From Actinomycetospora straminea (GTDB taxonomy: Bacteria > Actinomycetota > Actinomycetes > Mycobacteriales > Pseudonocardiaceae): a stretch of DNA of 64,000 nt. The DNA lies in assembly GCF_028737255.1 (NCBI RefSeq), contig NZ_JAQZAN010000005.1, positions 124,001 through 188,000 on the forward strand, read 5' to 3'. The translations under genes and the position numbers were made by a program. Positions 30,285 through 41,049 of the stretch are shown piece after piece. Below the pieces are notes generated by a model. That model did not search any database. It had not been told where the DNA came from and saw nothing but the letters and a program-made list of their open reading frames with translations. Position 1 is the stretch's first letter; each line of letters starts with the position of its first letter.

Positions 30285-31073
30285 ATGGCGAGCGCGGCAC
30301 GCCTGCGGACGGTCCCCCCGGAGCCGTCCCACCACGACCGGCGTCGGATGTTCCTCGACGCCGGGCGGATGTACCTGCGCATCCTCTTCGAGCTCGAGGA
30401 GGAGGGGCTGCCGGCACGCCACCAGGAGCTGTGGCGACGCCTCGGGGCGAGCCGGCCGACCGTGTGGCAGCAGGTCGACCGGCTGGTGCTCGACGGGTTG
30501 GTCGAGGTGACCCCGGAGAAGCACCTGGTCCTGACCCCGCGCGGCCGGGCGGACGCGGCCGCGGTGATCCGCAAGCACCGCCTCGCCGAGACCTTCCTCC
30601 TCGAGGTGGTGGGCCTGCCCTGGGACCTCGCCCACGTCGAGGCGTCCCGCTGGCAGCACGTCATCGGCGCCGAGGCCGAGCGGAAGATGTCCGCGCGGCT
30701 GGGCGACCCGACCTGGACCCCGTTCGGCACCCCGATCCCGCCGGTGGGCGCCGCCGGTCACGAGCACCCCGGGGAGGTCGGTCCGGTCCTCGTCCCGCTC
30801 GCCGACGCCGTGGGCGACGAGACGTCCCGGGTGACGCTGCGCCGGGTGCCCGAGCGCCTGCAGACCGACCGCGACCTCCTCGTCGCGCTCGAGGACGCCG
30901 GTGCGCTGCCCGGCGAGACCGTGGCGGTCGTGCGCGCCGACCGCCGCACGGGCGACGTGCAGCTCACCGGGACACACGGGTCGGTCGTCGTCCCGGGCCC
31001 CGTCGCCCGGTCCTTGCTGGTGTCCCGGCTCCCCGCGCGCCGGCGGGCTCCCCGGCGCCGTCAGACCCGGTAG
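30285..31073 (+). CDS. DtxR/IdeR/MntR-family metal-dependent regulator
   Basis: The 262-residue protein has the DtxR layout: a winged helix (RMYLRILFELEEEGLPARHQ, then ASRPTVWQQVDRLVLDGLVEV), the metal-binding dimerisation domain (IRKHRLAETFLLEVVGLPWD and HVEASRWQHVIGAEAE) and an SH3-like C-terminus. It should bind DNA when loaded with Fe(II) or Mn(II). An iron-box-like site lies upstream, and the iron ABC operon that converges on its end has another. GGAG lies upstream of ATG 30285. Its 3' end overlaps the ABC ATPase gene by 13 bases. Iron is favoured over manganese because of the neighbouring FbpABC-type transporter. Confidence 0.88.
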   Translation: MASAARLRTVPPEPSHHDRRRMFLDAGRMYLRILFELEEEGLPARHQELWRRLGASRPTVWQQVDRLVLDGLVEVTPEKHLVLTPRGRADAAAVIRKHRLAETFLLEVVGLPWDLAHVEASRWQHVIGAEAERKMSARLGDPTWTPFGTPIPPVGAAGHEHPGEVGPVLVPLADAVGDETSRVTLRRVPERLQTDRDLLVALEDAGALPGETVAVVRADRRTGDVQLTGTHGSVVVPGPVARSLLVSRLPARRRAPRRRQTR

Positions 31074-32106
31074 GCCGTGACGGCGCCGCGCACGGCCACG
31101 GTGACGTCGTCGCCGGGCAGGACGTCGGCGTCGCCGGGGAGCCGGGCCGCGACCACCACGGCGTCCTCCGCCCCGGCGCCCACGGCCAGCTCCACCGTGA
31201 GGTCCGGGCCGCGGAACTCGCGGGTCCGGACGCGCGCTGGCACCCCCGGACCGTCGCGGCCCACCACGAGCTGTTCGGGGCGGACCAGCACCCGGACCTG
31301 CGTGGCGTCCGGCCCGTCGCCGCGCAGCGCGAGGTCCCCGAGCGCGCAGGAGACCCGCCCGGCGGCCGCGCGCCGGCCGTCGAGCAGGACCGCGTCGCCG
31401 ACGAGCGCGCCCACCCCGGGGTCGACGGGGTCCCGGTAGATCGCGGCCGGCGCGTCCACCTGGGCGATGACCCCGTCCCGCATCACCGCCACCTGGTCGG
31501 CCAGCGCGAGCGCCTCCGCCCGGTCGTGGGTGACGAGCAGCGCCGTGGCCCCGGCGGCGGCGAGCGCCTTGGCGACGGCGCGCTGGGTGTCGGCGCGCAG
31601 CCCGGCGTCGAGCGAGGAGAAGGGCTCGTCGAGCAGGACGACCGCGGGTTCCGGCGCGAGCGCGCGGGCGAGGGCGACGCGCTGCTGCTGGCCGCCGGAG
31701 AGCTCGTGGGGGTGGCGGTCGGCCAGCTCCGGGGCGAGGTCGACGGTCTCGAGCAGGGCCGCCACCCGGGCGCCGCCCTGCCGGCGCTCGCGCCGGGGCA
31801 GGCCGAACAGCACGTTCGCCGCGACGGTGAGGTGCGGGAAGAGCGAGCCCTCCTGCGTGAGGTAGCCGATGCCGCGCTGCTCAGGGGGCAGCGCCCGCCC
31901 GGGGCCGGCGACGGTGCGCCCGTGCAGCGCGACCGTGCCCGCGTCGGGACGGTCGAAGCCCGCGACGATGCGCAGCAGGGTCGTCTTGCCGCACCCCGAC
32001 CGGCCCAGGACGGCCGTCAGCGTGCCCGGCGGGGCGGTCAGCGTGACGCCGCGCAGCACGGGGGTCGCGCCGAAGGCCTTGGTGACGCCCTCGACCACCA
32101 TCCCGG

Positions 32107-32110
<4 letters not shown>
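31061..32110 (-). CDS. fbpC: ABC transporter ATPase, FbpC-like (ferric iron import)
   Basis: The 349-residue ATPase has Walker A GRSGCGKT near residue 38, a Q-loop LTQEGSLFPHL, signature LSGGQQQRVALARAL, Walker B VVLLDEPFSSLDAGL and switch His in LLVTHDRAEALALADQ. The C-terminal 110 residues form a TOBE-like regulatory domain (VLVRPEQLVV). It is the last gene of a binding protein-permease-ATPase operon and starts in a GTGA overlap with the permease stop. With its partners it powers uptake of ferric iron. Confidence 0.92.
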
Positions 32111-33644
<1,534 letters not shown>

Positions 33645-33648
<4 letters not shown>

Positions 33649-34676
33649 AGCAAGCCGGCCTGCTGCATCATCTGCACGATCTTCGGGCCGTTGAGGGCGT
33701 TGAGGTCCACGGGCGGCGGGCGCAGCTCGGCGAAGGGCTTGAGCGCGGGGTTGGCGGGCACGCCGGCGCCGACGGTGTACTCGAGGTTCTCCGACCGCGC
33801 GAGCACCTGCTGCCCCGCCGCGCCGGCGAGGAACGCGAGCAGCTGCTGGGCCTCGGCGGGGCGCTTGCTCGAGGCGAGGACGCCGCCGCCCGAGACCGAG
33901 AGGAACCCGCCCGCGTCGCCGTCGGTGTAGAACTGCAGCTGGGTGTTGGCGCTGTTCGCGCCCGACTCGGCGCGGTCCTGGTACCAGTAGTAGTGGTAGA
34001 TGATCCCGGCCGGGACCTCCCCGCGGTTCACGGCCTGCATCGTCGCGGTGTTGCTCTGGTAGATCCGCCCGTTGGCCTTGAGCCCGGCCAGCCACTGCTG
34101 GGTGGCGGCGTCGCCGTTGAGGGCGTTCACCGCCGAGACGATCGCCTGGAAGTCGGCGCCGCCCGGCGGGAACGCGATCCGTCCCTGCCACGCGGGCTGG
34201 GCGAACTCGAGGATCGAGGCGGGCAGCTGGTCCGCGCGCACCAGGCTCGGGTTGTAGACGACGACCGTGGTCCGCGCCGCGATGCCCACCCAGTCGCCGC
34301 GGTTCGACGAGTACTGCGCGGGCACCTGCGCCCGGGTGGCCGGATCGACGGGCGCGAAGAGGCCGGCGCCGGAGACCAGCGACATCGCCGGCGAGTTCTC
34401 GGTGATGAACACGTCGGCCGGCGACGCGGCGCCCTCGGCGACGAGCTGGTTGCCGAGCTCGAAGTCGCCGCCCTTGCGGATCTGCACCGGGATGCCGGTC
34501 TGCCGCGTGAACTCGTCGACCCAGAGCCGGCCGAGGTCCTCGTGCTGGGCGTTGTAGAGCGTGATCGTGCGGTCCTCGGGCGCCGGCGCACCGCCGCACG
34601 CGGCCGCGGCGAGCAGCGCCACGCCGGCCACCGCCGCGAGCACGACCCGGACGATCCGCCGCCCCTGCACCACCAT
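33645..34676 (-). CDS. fbpA: Ferric iron-binding lipoprotein, FbpA-like
   Basis: The 343-residue protein has a lipoprotein signal: hydrophobic residues 9-24 followed by LAAAAC, so the cysteine would be lipidated. The mature part is an extracellular solute-binding protein of the iron(III) group: ITLYNAQHEDLGRLWVDEF, GNQLVAEGAASPADVFITENSPA, and the tyrosines in IIYHYYWYQD that typically coordinate Fe(III). ATG at 34676 is favoured because AGGAGG lies eight bases upstream; the preceding GTG at 34679 is nearly as good. The iron box at 34719-34737 is upstream of this first gene of the operon. Confidence 0.92.
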
Positions 34677-34718
34677 CACGCACGCCTCCTCGGGGCGTGG
34701 TGACCTGGGGAGCGGTCG

Positions 34719-34737
34719 ATAGGCACGCCTCACCTAA
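34719..34737 (-). promoter_or_regulatory. IdeR/DtxR iron box upstream of the iron ABC operon
   Basis: On the minus strand the 19-mer TTAGGTGAGGCGTGCCTAT matches 12 of 15 defined positions of TTAGGnTAGnCTnnCCTAA. It is 43 bases before the binding-protein start, where a repressor would block transcription under iron excess. The sequence from 34738 to 34880 is less GC-rich, including CCCCAAAATGGGG, and holds no gene. Confidence 0.75.
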
Positions 34738-34880
34738 CGAACCGTCGCCTCACCCCCGCGTACACCCCCAAAATGGGGCGTTTTCGTCCCTTTCGGCTGT
34801 GCCAAGTTGTGGACCCGTTGCGCTGAACGCGTCAAGGGTGGTGAGGCTTCGCTAAGTCCTCACGGGAGCTGGAGAGAGCC

Positions 34881-35693
34881 GTGGACCTGTTCGTCTTCTC
34901 GACCTCCGGGCCCGACGTGGCCCGCCTGGTCGGGGGTGGGGCCGCCGGAGCGGTGATCGACTGGGAGCGCCGCGGAAAGGCCCGCCGCCAGCTCGGCGAG
35001 GACACGCAGATCAACCACGACACGCCCCGGGACCTGCGCGCGGTCCGGGCCGCCACGACGGCCCGGGTCGTCTGCCGGATCAACCCGGTGGGCCGGTGGA
35101 CCGCCGGCGAGGTACGGCGCGCCGTCGCGCTCGGCGCCGACGAGGTGCTGGTGCCGATGCTGCGCCGCCCCGACGAGGTCGCGCACGTCGTGGACCTCGC
35201 CGCCGGGCGGTGCGGCGTGGCCGCCATGGTCGAGACGCAGGACGCCGTCGAGGCGGTCGACGCCCTCGTCGCCCGCCCGCTGGCGCGGGTGTACGTGGGG
35301 CTGAACGACCTGCGGATCGACCGCGGGGCGCGCGCCGGCCTGTTCGAGCCCATGGTGGACGGCACCGTCGAGCACGTCCGCGCGCGCGTCGCCGCGGCCG
35401 GCCACCCGTTCGGCGTCGCCGGGCTGACCCGCCCCGACGCCGGCCACCCGGTGCCGTCCGCGCTGCTCATGGCCGAGATGGACCGCCTCGGCGTCGACTT
35501 CACGTTCCTGCGGCGCTCGTTCCACGCCGACACCGCCGACCGCGACCCCGCCGCCGAGATCGGGCGCATCCACGCCGCGCTCGCCCTGGCGAGCACGCGC
35601 GACGCCCGCCGGCGGGCCGAGGACCGCGCGGCGTTCGCGCGGGCGATCGCGGCGGCCGCGCCGGTCGGGCTCCCCGCGCCCGTCCCGGTCTGA
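34881..35693 (+). CDS. HpcH/HpaI aldolase / citrate lyase-like protein
   Basis: The 270-residue protein resembles the phosphoenolpyruvate-binding TIM barrel family: AAGAVIDWERRGKARRQ, VVCRINPVGRWTAGEV, the barrel strand GADEVLVPMLRRPDEV, VAAMVETQDAVEAVDAL with the metal-ligand glutamate, and VYVGLNDLRIDRG with the second acidic ligand. Such enzymes cleave or form carbon-carbon bonds of oxo acids. It starts with GTG after GGAGAG and is followed by a sugar epimerase after four bases, so it is probably a sugar-nucleotide or glycan gene here rather than a citrate enzyme. Substrate unknown. Confidence 0.8.
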   Translation: MDLFVFSTSGPDVARLVGGGAAGAVIDWERRGKARRQLGEDTQINHDTPRDLRAVRAATTARVVCRINPVGRWTAGEVRRAVALGADEVLVPMLRRPDEVAHVVDLAAGRCGVAAMVETQDAVEAVDALVARPLARVYVGLNDLRIDRGARAGLFEPMVDGTVEHVRARVAAAGHPFGVAGLTRPDAGHPVPSALLMAEMDRLGVDFTFLRRSFHADTADRDPAAEIGRIHAALALASTRDARRRAEDRAAFARAIAAAAPVGLPAPVPV

Positions 35694-35697
35694 CGGC

Positions 35698-36564
35698 GTG
35701 CACGCGCTCGTCACGGGCGCCGGCGGGTTCGTCGGGCGCCACCTCGTCGCACGGCTGCGCGCGGACGGCTGGACGGTCACCGCCCTCACCCGCGAGCGGG
35801 TCGACCTCACCGACCCCGTCGCCGCCACCGCCGCCGTGCGCGCGGCGGACCCGGACGTCGTCTTCAGCCTGGCCGCGGCGCGGGCGCGCGAGGACGCCCG
35901 GGCGCGCGCGGCGACCACCGCCGTCAACACGAGCCCGTGGCTGGTCGACGCGCTCGGGCCGCGGTGCCGGGCGGTCGTGCGGCTCGGGTCGTCCACGGAG
36001 TACGCCGCGAGCGGGCGCCCGCTGACCGAGGACGCCCCGCTGAGCACCGCGAGCTTCTTCGGGGGCACCAAGGCCGCCGGCTCCCTGCTGCTGCTCGCGG
36101 GCGCCGCGGAGCGTGGCGTGCGGGCCACGGTCCTGCGCGCCTTCCAGGTCTACGGGCCCGGCGACCACCCCGGGCGCCTCGTGCCCGTCGTGCTCGCCGC
36201 GGCGGCGGCCGGCCGGCGCGTGCCGCTCACGGGCCCGGGCCGCCGGCGCGACTGGGTCTGGGTGGGCGATGTCGTCGAGGCCTGCGTGCGCGCGGCCGGC
36301 GCCGACGACCTGCCCGCGGGGACCGTGCTCAACCTCGGCACCGGCGTGCAGACCGCCAACGAGGAGCTCGTCGCCCTGGCCGCGCGCGCCACCGGTCGCC
36401 CGGTCCCCGTCGACGTCGGCGCCCACCCCGGCCGCGACTGGGACACCGGGCACTGGGTCGCCGACCCCGCCCGCGCCCGGCGCCTGCTCGGCTGGGAACC
36501 GGCGGTCGACCTCCTCGAGGGTCTGCGCCGGACGTGGCGCGCCGACCACGTAGTGGCGGCGTGA
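35698..36564 (+). CDS. NAD-dependent nucleotide-sugar epimerase/dehydratase
   Basis: The 288-residue short-chain enzyme has the NAD motif GAGGFVGRHLVARL at residues 8-21, the SSTEYAASGRPLTED active-site serine/threonine region near 100 and a catalytic site with FGGTKAAGSLLLL, where Lys124 is kept but the usual YxxxK tyrosine position is Phe120 or Gly. It therefore lacks the standard catalytic Tyr in the expected register, which may mean an altered reaction. The C-terminal LGWEPAVDLLEGLRRTW matches extended SDRs. It overlaps the downstream GT2 gene by GTGA. Confidence 0.82.
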   Translation: MHALVTGAGGFVGRHLVARLRADGWTVTALTRERVDLTDPVAATAAVRAADPDVVFSLAAARAREDARARAATTAVNTSPWLVDALGPRCRAVVRLGSSTEYAASGRPLTEDAPLSTASFFGGTKAAGSLLLLAGAAERGVRATVLRAFQVYGPGDHPGRLVPVVLAAAAAGRRVPLTGPGRRRDWVWVGDVVEACVRAAGADDLPAGTVLNLGTGVQTANEELVALAARATGRPVPVDVGAHPGRDWDTGHWVADPARARRLLGWEPAVDLLEGLRRTWRADHVVAA

Positions 36565-37244
36565 CCGTCGCGGTCGTCGTCCCGGTGCACCGCAACGCCG
36601 CGACGCTCGCCGCGCTCGTCGACCGGGTCGGCGCGGCCCTCGCCGGGCAGCCGTGGCGGGTGCGCCTCGTGGTCGACGCGTGCCCCGAGGGCAGCGGCGA
36701 CGTGGCCCGCGCGCTCGCCGCGCGCGATCCCTGCGTCGGCGTCAGCGAGCTCGCCGTCAACGTCGGGCAGCACGCCGCGTTGCGCCGCGGGCTCGCCGAC
36801 GAGCGCGACGCCACCGCTTGGGCCTGCCTCGACGCCGACCTCCAGGACCCGCCGGAGGCCCTGCCCGCCCTGCTCGCCGCGCTGACCGGCCGCGACGTCG
36901 TGTTCGCCGGACGCCGCGGGGCCTACGAGTCGTCGGGCCGCCGCCTCACGGGCGGGGTCCACCGCCGGCTCGTCGCCGCGCTCACCGGCCTGCCGCGCGA
37001 CGCCGGCGCGTTCCTCGTCCTCGGCCCGCGGGCACGGTCGGCCGTCCTCGCCGCGCCGGGCGCGCCGAGCGTCGTGGTGGCGGTGGGACCGCGCACCCGC
37101 GCCGGGGCGGGCCTGCGCGTCGCGTCCCGTCCCGTCGTCCGCGCCGCCCGGGCCGTCGGGACCTCCGCGTGGACCTCGCGGGCGCGGGCGCGGCAGTCCC
37201 TGCGGACCCTGCGGTGGTGCGTGCGTCAGCGGACCCAGCGTTGA
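36561..37244 (+). CDS. Family 2 glycosyltransferase (short form)
   Basis: The 227-residue protein has a GT-A fold start VAVVVPVHRNAATLAALVDRVG, nucleotide-side LAVNVGQHAALRRGL and the DxD-type metal site CLDADLQDPPEALPALL near residue 90. Dolichyl-phosphate mannosyltransferase-like GT2 enzymes use this pattern. A GAFLVLGPRARSAVL stretch follows, but the membrane helices seen in many relatives are missing. It is the last gene of the aldolase-epimerase-GT2 operon and overlaps the convergent polytopic transferase gene by 19 bases. It probably loads a sugar on a lipid phosphate for that transferase. Confidence 0.83.
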   Translation: MTVAVVVPVHRNAATLAALVDRVGAALAGQPWRVRLVVDACPEGSGDVARALAARDPCVGVSELAVNVGQHAALRRGLADERDATAWACLDADLQDPPEALPALLAALTGRDVVFAGRRGAYESSGRRLTGGVHRRLVAALTGLPRDAGAFLVLGPRARSAVLAAPGAPSVVVAVGPRTRAGAGLRVASRPVVRAARAVGTSAWTSRARARQSLRTLRWCVRQRTQR

Positions 37245-38698
37245 ACGACGAGCGAGGTCCAGGTCGCGCGCAGGAACCACTGCCCCTCGACCCGCCGCCC
37301 CGACGCCGCGAGCAGGTGGTCGCCGTCGACCGGGCCGGTCTCGCCGTGGATGATCCGGACCCGGACGTACCAGACCACAGGCGCGTCCGGCGCGGCGTAG
37401 ACCGGCGGGACGCGCAGGTCGGGGCCCATCTGCGGGTGGCGGGTGCGGACGTAGTGCTCGAGCCCGAGCGCCGACTGCCGGTCGCCGGCCATGACGACGT
37501 CGCCGGGGCGGTGGGCGGCGGCGATCATGGCGGCGACCTCGTCGGCGCGCTCGCGGGGCGGGGCCTGCCGCAGCCCGACGGCGACGACGAGCGAGGTCAC
37601 GACGAGGACGGCGCTGAGCACGGCCGCCGGACCCCCGCGCCGCCCGCGGAGCCGCCACGGCCAGCAGGCGACGCCGGCCGCGGTGAGCACCCCGAGGCCG
37701 AGCAGCGCGGGCAGGACGTAGCGGGGCTCGTAGATCGGGCGGTACTCGGTCTCGGCCACGAGCAGCGCGACGACGGGCAGGGCGAGCCAGCCGGTGACGA
37801 CCACGAGCAGCCGGGTCGGCGCCCGCCACACCCCCAGCGCCGCGGTCACCGTGACGACGGCGGCCAGGACGACGCTCTTGCCCGACCAGCGCCAGGCCGC
37901 GAACAGCGGCAGCCGCCCGGCGGTGTCGTAGAGCAGCGCGGCGTTGCGGTCGGCGATGGTCCCGAGGTTCAGCGCCACGAGCCCGAGCGTCGGCGTCGCG
38001 GCCACCAGCGCGACGAGCGCGAGCCAGACCGCCCGCCGCGGCGCGAGCAGCATGCCGGCGACCGTGAGCCCCGCGACCGGCAGCAGCGCGTACCAGTGCG
38101 CCAGCCCGGCGCCGGCCGCGCACAGGCCGAAGACCAGCAGCCCGCCGCGGTCGCGGTCGAGCCAGCGCGCGAGCCCGTACGCCGTCCCGGCGGTCCCGAG
38201 CAGCGCGAGGCCGTACGAGCGCGCCTCGACGCTCCACTCGAGGACCAGCGGGTTCAGGGCCGTGACCAGCCCGGCGACCAGCCCGACCCGCCGGTCGCCC
38301 GCGAGGCGCGCCACCGCGGCGGCGAGCACGCCCGACGCGGCCGCGCCGCACGCCAGCGCGACCAGCCGCAGCGCGAGGTCGCCGTCGGTGCCGGGGACGA
38401 GCAGGACGGTGTGCGCGACGACGTACCACGGCAGGTTGTACGACGGCGGGATGTCGCGGAGGTACCAGGTGGTGCCGCGGCCCTCCCACGCCGCGCGGAG
38501 GATCTCCGCGAGCGGGCGGCGGGCCACCTCGGTGGAGAAGAGCTCGTCGTACCAGAGACCGGTGCCACGGCTGAGGATCAGCGCCCCGACCGCCAGCGCG
38601 ACGATCGGCGGCACGAGGGCGACGACCCGCACCGGGAGCCGCGACACCGGCGCCGGCTGCCGCGTCGGCGTGTCGATCGCCAGGCGGCCGTCGTCCAC
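37226..38698 (-). CDS. Polytopic lipid-linked sugar transferase (GT39/PMT-like)
   Basis: The 490-residue protein has 10-12 hydrophobic helices and the acidic first loop SRGTGLWYDELFSTEVARRP near residue 45, the catalytic mark of GT-C enzymes. Also present are LVTALNPLVLEWSVEARSYG and EYRPIYEPRYVLPALLG, typical of this mannosyltransferase-like group. It likely uses a polyprenyl-phosphate sugar made by the convergent GT2. CACGAT (38705-38710) ends six bases before GTG 38698, so it is probably leaderless. The gene at 13121 encodes a different member of the broad superfamily. Confidence 0.82.
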   Translation of the reverse strand: MDDGRLAIDTPTRQPAPVSRLPVRVVALVPPIVALAVGALILSRGTGLWYDELFSTEVARRPLAEILRAAWEGRGTTWYLRDIPPSYNLPWYVVAHTVLLVPGTDGDLALRLVALACGAAASGVLAAAVARLAGDRRVGLVAGLVTALNPLVLEWSVEARSYGLALLGTAGTAYGLARWLDRDRGGLLVFGLCAAGAGLAHWYALLPVAGLTVAGMLLAPRRAVWLALVALVAATPTLGLVALNLGTIADRNAALLYDTAGRLPLFAAWRWSGKSVVLAAVVTVTAALGVWRAPTRLLVVVTGWLALPVVALLVAETEYRPIYEPRYVLPALLGLGVLTAAGVACWPWRLRGRRGGPAAVLSAVLVVTSLVVAVGLRQAPPRERADEVAAMIAAAHRPGDVVMAGDRQSALGLEHYVRTRHPQMGPDLRVPPVYAAPDAPVVWYVRVRIIHGETGPVDGDHLLAASGRRVEGQWFLRATWTSLVVQRWVR

Positions 38699-38707
38699 GA
38701 GCGCATC

Positions 38708-39130
38708 GTGTCAGGGCCCGGGTCGCGGCGACGTCACCCCGGGCGCGGCCTCGTGGGCGGGATCGCGCGGTTCCTCGCCACCGGCCTGGTCGTGCTCCCC
38801 CTGAGCCTGGGTGTCTACCTCACGGCGGTGGCCCTCGGCGTCGACGCGATCGCCGCCCGGGCCCTCTCCTTCCTCCTCGGGACGGCGCTCGTCGCGGTGC
38901 TCCACCGGCGCTGGACGTTCCGCACCGCCGGCGTGCGCGGCGCGCTCGGGTGGACCGCGCTGCTCTACGCCGCGACCTTCGCGGTCGTCGTGGTCACCCA
39001 CGGGATCGCGCTCGCCCTGCTCCCGGCGGTCGTCGCGGCGCCAGGGATCGCGGTGGCGGCGTGGGTCGTCTCCCAGGGCGTGGGGACGGCGATCAACTTC
39101 CTCGTCCTGCGCGGGGCGGTCTTCCGGTGA
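38708..39130 (+). CDS. GtrA-family membrane protein
   Basis: The 140-residue protein has four hydrophobic helices: ARFLATGLVVLPLSLGVYL, then ARALSFLLGTALVAVLHRRWTF with the typical GtrA arginine-tryptophan, WTALLYAATFAVVVV and VSQGVGTAINFLVLRGAVF. GtrA proteins are thought to help flip lipid-linked sugars. GTG at 38708 is nine bases from the start of the divergent sugar transferase; an alternative GTG at 38753 would remove the basic leader. Its position beside GT2 and GT-C genes fits a flippase role. The stop touches the stop of the convergent XRE gene. Confidence 0.85.
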   Translation: MSGPGSRRRHPGRGLVGGIARFLATGLVVLPLSLGVYLTAVALGVDAIAARALSFLLGTALVAVLHRRWTFRTAGVRGALGWTALLYAATFAVVVVTHGIALALLPAVVAAPGIAVAAWVVSQGVGTAINFLVLRGAVFR

Positions 39131-39994
39131 TCAGGACGCGGGCTCGCGCGGGCCGGGCGCGAGGGTCCAGCTGGCGAGGAGATCCAGCGCCCGCCGGGAG
39201 GGCGAGCCCGGCTCGGTCGTGTAGACGAAGAGGGTGCAGTCGGCGTCGCCGGGCAGGGTGAGCGTCTCGAAGTCGACGGTGAGGTCCCCGACGACCGGGT
39301 GGCGCAGCCGCTTCGAGCCGTGGGTGCGCTGGTGGACGCGGTGCTCGTCCCACCAGGCGCGGAACTCCGCGCTCGCGTCGCGCAGCTCGGCCACCAGCTC
39401 CGTCGTCGCCCGGTCGTGCGGGTGGGCGCCGAGCTCGAGCCGCAGGCTCTCGACGGCGGCCCGGGCCTGGACCTCCCAGTCGACGAACAGCGTGCGGGCG
39501 TCCTCGTCGAGCAGCATCCACCGCGCGTAGTTGCGCTCGGCGGGCGGGCGCGCCTCGATGTCGACGAACAGCGCCCGTGCCATGCGGTTGGTGGCGAGGA
39601 TGTCCGTGCGCCGCCCGAGGACCAGCGCCGGCTCGCCGTCGAGGGCGTCGAGCAGCTGGCGCAGCCCGGGACGGACCCGCTGGACGGCCCGCGAGCGGGG
39701 TCGGGGTGTGCCGGTCGTCCCGAGGAGGTGCTCGAGGTGGGTCCGCCCGGCGGCGTCGAGGTCCAGTGCCCGCGCGAGGGCCTCGACCACGGCCGGCGAG
39801 GGGACGATCCGCCGCCCCTGCTCCAGCCGCGCGTAGTAGTCGGTGGAGACGCCGGCCAGGAGCGCGACCTCCTCGCGGCGCAGCCCCGGCACGCGCCGGA
39901 CCCGCGCGTCGGGAGGCAGCCCGGCCCGGGCCGGGTCGGTCTGGCTGCGCGCACGCCGCAGGAAGTCCGCGAGCTCCTGGTTCCGCCCGGTCAC
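39131..39994 (-). CDS. XRE regulator with MmyB-like ligand-binding domain
   Basis: The 287-residue protein has an N-terminal HTH, RRVPGLRREEVALLAGVSTDYYARLEQGR, near residues 33-61, and a MmyB-like PAS-type C-terminal domain (WMLLDEDARTLFVDWE, TFEHPVVG-type segment HPVVGDLTVDFETLTLPGD). Members are very common in actinomycetes and often regulate an adjacent SDR. Here the divergent SDR gene starts 165 bases away. CACACT (40001-40006) ends six bases before GTG 39994. Ligands are unknown; some relatives bind fatty acids. Confidence 0.88.
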   Translation of the reverse strand: MTGRNQELADFLRRARSQTDPARAGLPPDARVRRVPGLRREEVALLAGVSTDYYARLEQGRRIVPSPAVVEALARALDLDAAGRTHLEHLLGTTGTPRPRSRAVQRVRPGLRQLLDALDGEPALVLGRRTDILATNRMARALFVDIEARPPAERNYARWMLLDEDARTLFVDWEVQARAAVESLRLELGAHPHDRATTELVAELRDASAEFRAWWDEHRVHQRTHGSKRLRHPVVGDLTVDFETLTLPGDADCTLFVYTTEPGSPSRRALDLLASWTLAPGPREPAS

Positions 39995-40159
39995 CGCTCC
40001 AGTGTGCCGGGCCCGGGGCTTCCTGCCTGGACCTCCGCGTCCTCGGTCGCCGGGTCCTGGGTCGCGCAGGGCCCGCGATGGCGGCCCGCACGGCCCCCGC
40101 CGCGACCACCGTGGAGATCGCGGCGGCCGCCCCTCGGCCGCACCGGCGAGAGGACACCC

Positions 40160-41023
40160 ATGAGCTACCCCACCGACCGCCCCGCCACCTGGTTCGTCAC
40201 CGGCACCTCCCGCGGTCTCGGCCTCGAGCTCGTCGCCCAGCTCCTCGAGCGGGGGGAGAACGTGGCCGCGACGACGCGGTCGGCCGCGCGGCTGACCGAG
40301 GCCCTGGCGGCGCGCTCGGCCGACACCGGTCGCCTCCTCGCCCTCGAGGTCGACCTGCGCGACCCGCGGGCGGTGGACGAGGCGGTCGCCCGCACGACCG
40401 AGCGCTTCTCCACGCTCGACGTCGTGGTCAACAACGCCGGCTACGGCTACCTCGCCGCGGTCGAGGAGACCGGTCCCGACGCGGTGCGGGACATGCTCGA
40501 CGTGCAGGTCGTCGGCGTGTTCAACGTGCTGCGCGCCGCCCTGCCGGTCCTGCGCGGCCAGGGTGGCGGGCACGTCGTGAACGTCTCCTCCGTGCTGGGC
40601 CTCACCTCGGTGCCGGGCTGGGGCCTCTACTGCTCGGGCAAGTACGCGCTCGAAGGGCTGTCGGAGTCGCTGGCCGGCGAGGTGGCGGCGCACGGGATCA
40701 CGGTGACGATCGTCGAGCCGGGCTACTTCCGCACCGACTTCCTCAGCAGCGACTCCCTGGCCCTGCCGGCCGACACGACCGACGCGTACCCGGACATCCG
40801 CGCGATGGTCGCCGCGCACCGGCAGATGCCCGGCACCCAGCTCGGCGACCCGGTCCGGGGCGCCGAGCAGATGATCGCGAACGTCGTCGCCGGGAACACC
40901 GAGCTGCGCCAGGTGCTCGGCTCCGACTCCCACGCCTACCTCACGGCGAAGGTGGAGGCCCTGCGCGCGACCCTCGACGCGACGCGGGACAGCGCCCCGC
41001 TCACCGATTTCGCCGCGGCCTGA
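40160..41023 (+). CDS. Short-chain dehydrogenase/reductase
   Basis: The 287-residue classical SDR has the NADP motif VTGTSRGLGLELVAQLLERG at residues 14-33, NNAG near 93, the catalytic Ser in NVSSVLGLTS, and YCSGKYALEGLSESLA with the YxxxK tyrosine and lysine. Many relatives divergent from MmyB-type regulators are annotated as oxidoreductases without defined substrate. GAGG lies six to seven bases before ATG 40160. The XRE gene upstream is its probable regulator. Confidence 0.9.
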   Translation: MSYPTDRPATWFVTGTSRGLGLELVAQLLERGENVAATTRSAARLTEALAARSADTGRLLALEVDLRDPRAVDEAVARTTERFSTLDVVVNNAGYGYLAAVEETGPDAVRDMLDVQVVGVFNVLRAALPVLRGQGGGHVVNVSSVLGLTSVPGWGLYCSGKYALEGLSESLAGEVAAHGITVTIVEPGYFRTDFLSSDSLALPADTTDAYPDIRAMVAAHRQMPGTQLGDPVRGAEQMIANVVAGNTELRQVLGSDSHAYLTAKVEALRATLDATRDSAPLTDFAAA

Positions 41024-41049
41024 GCGGCCTGAACCCGGATCCCGGCACC

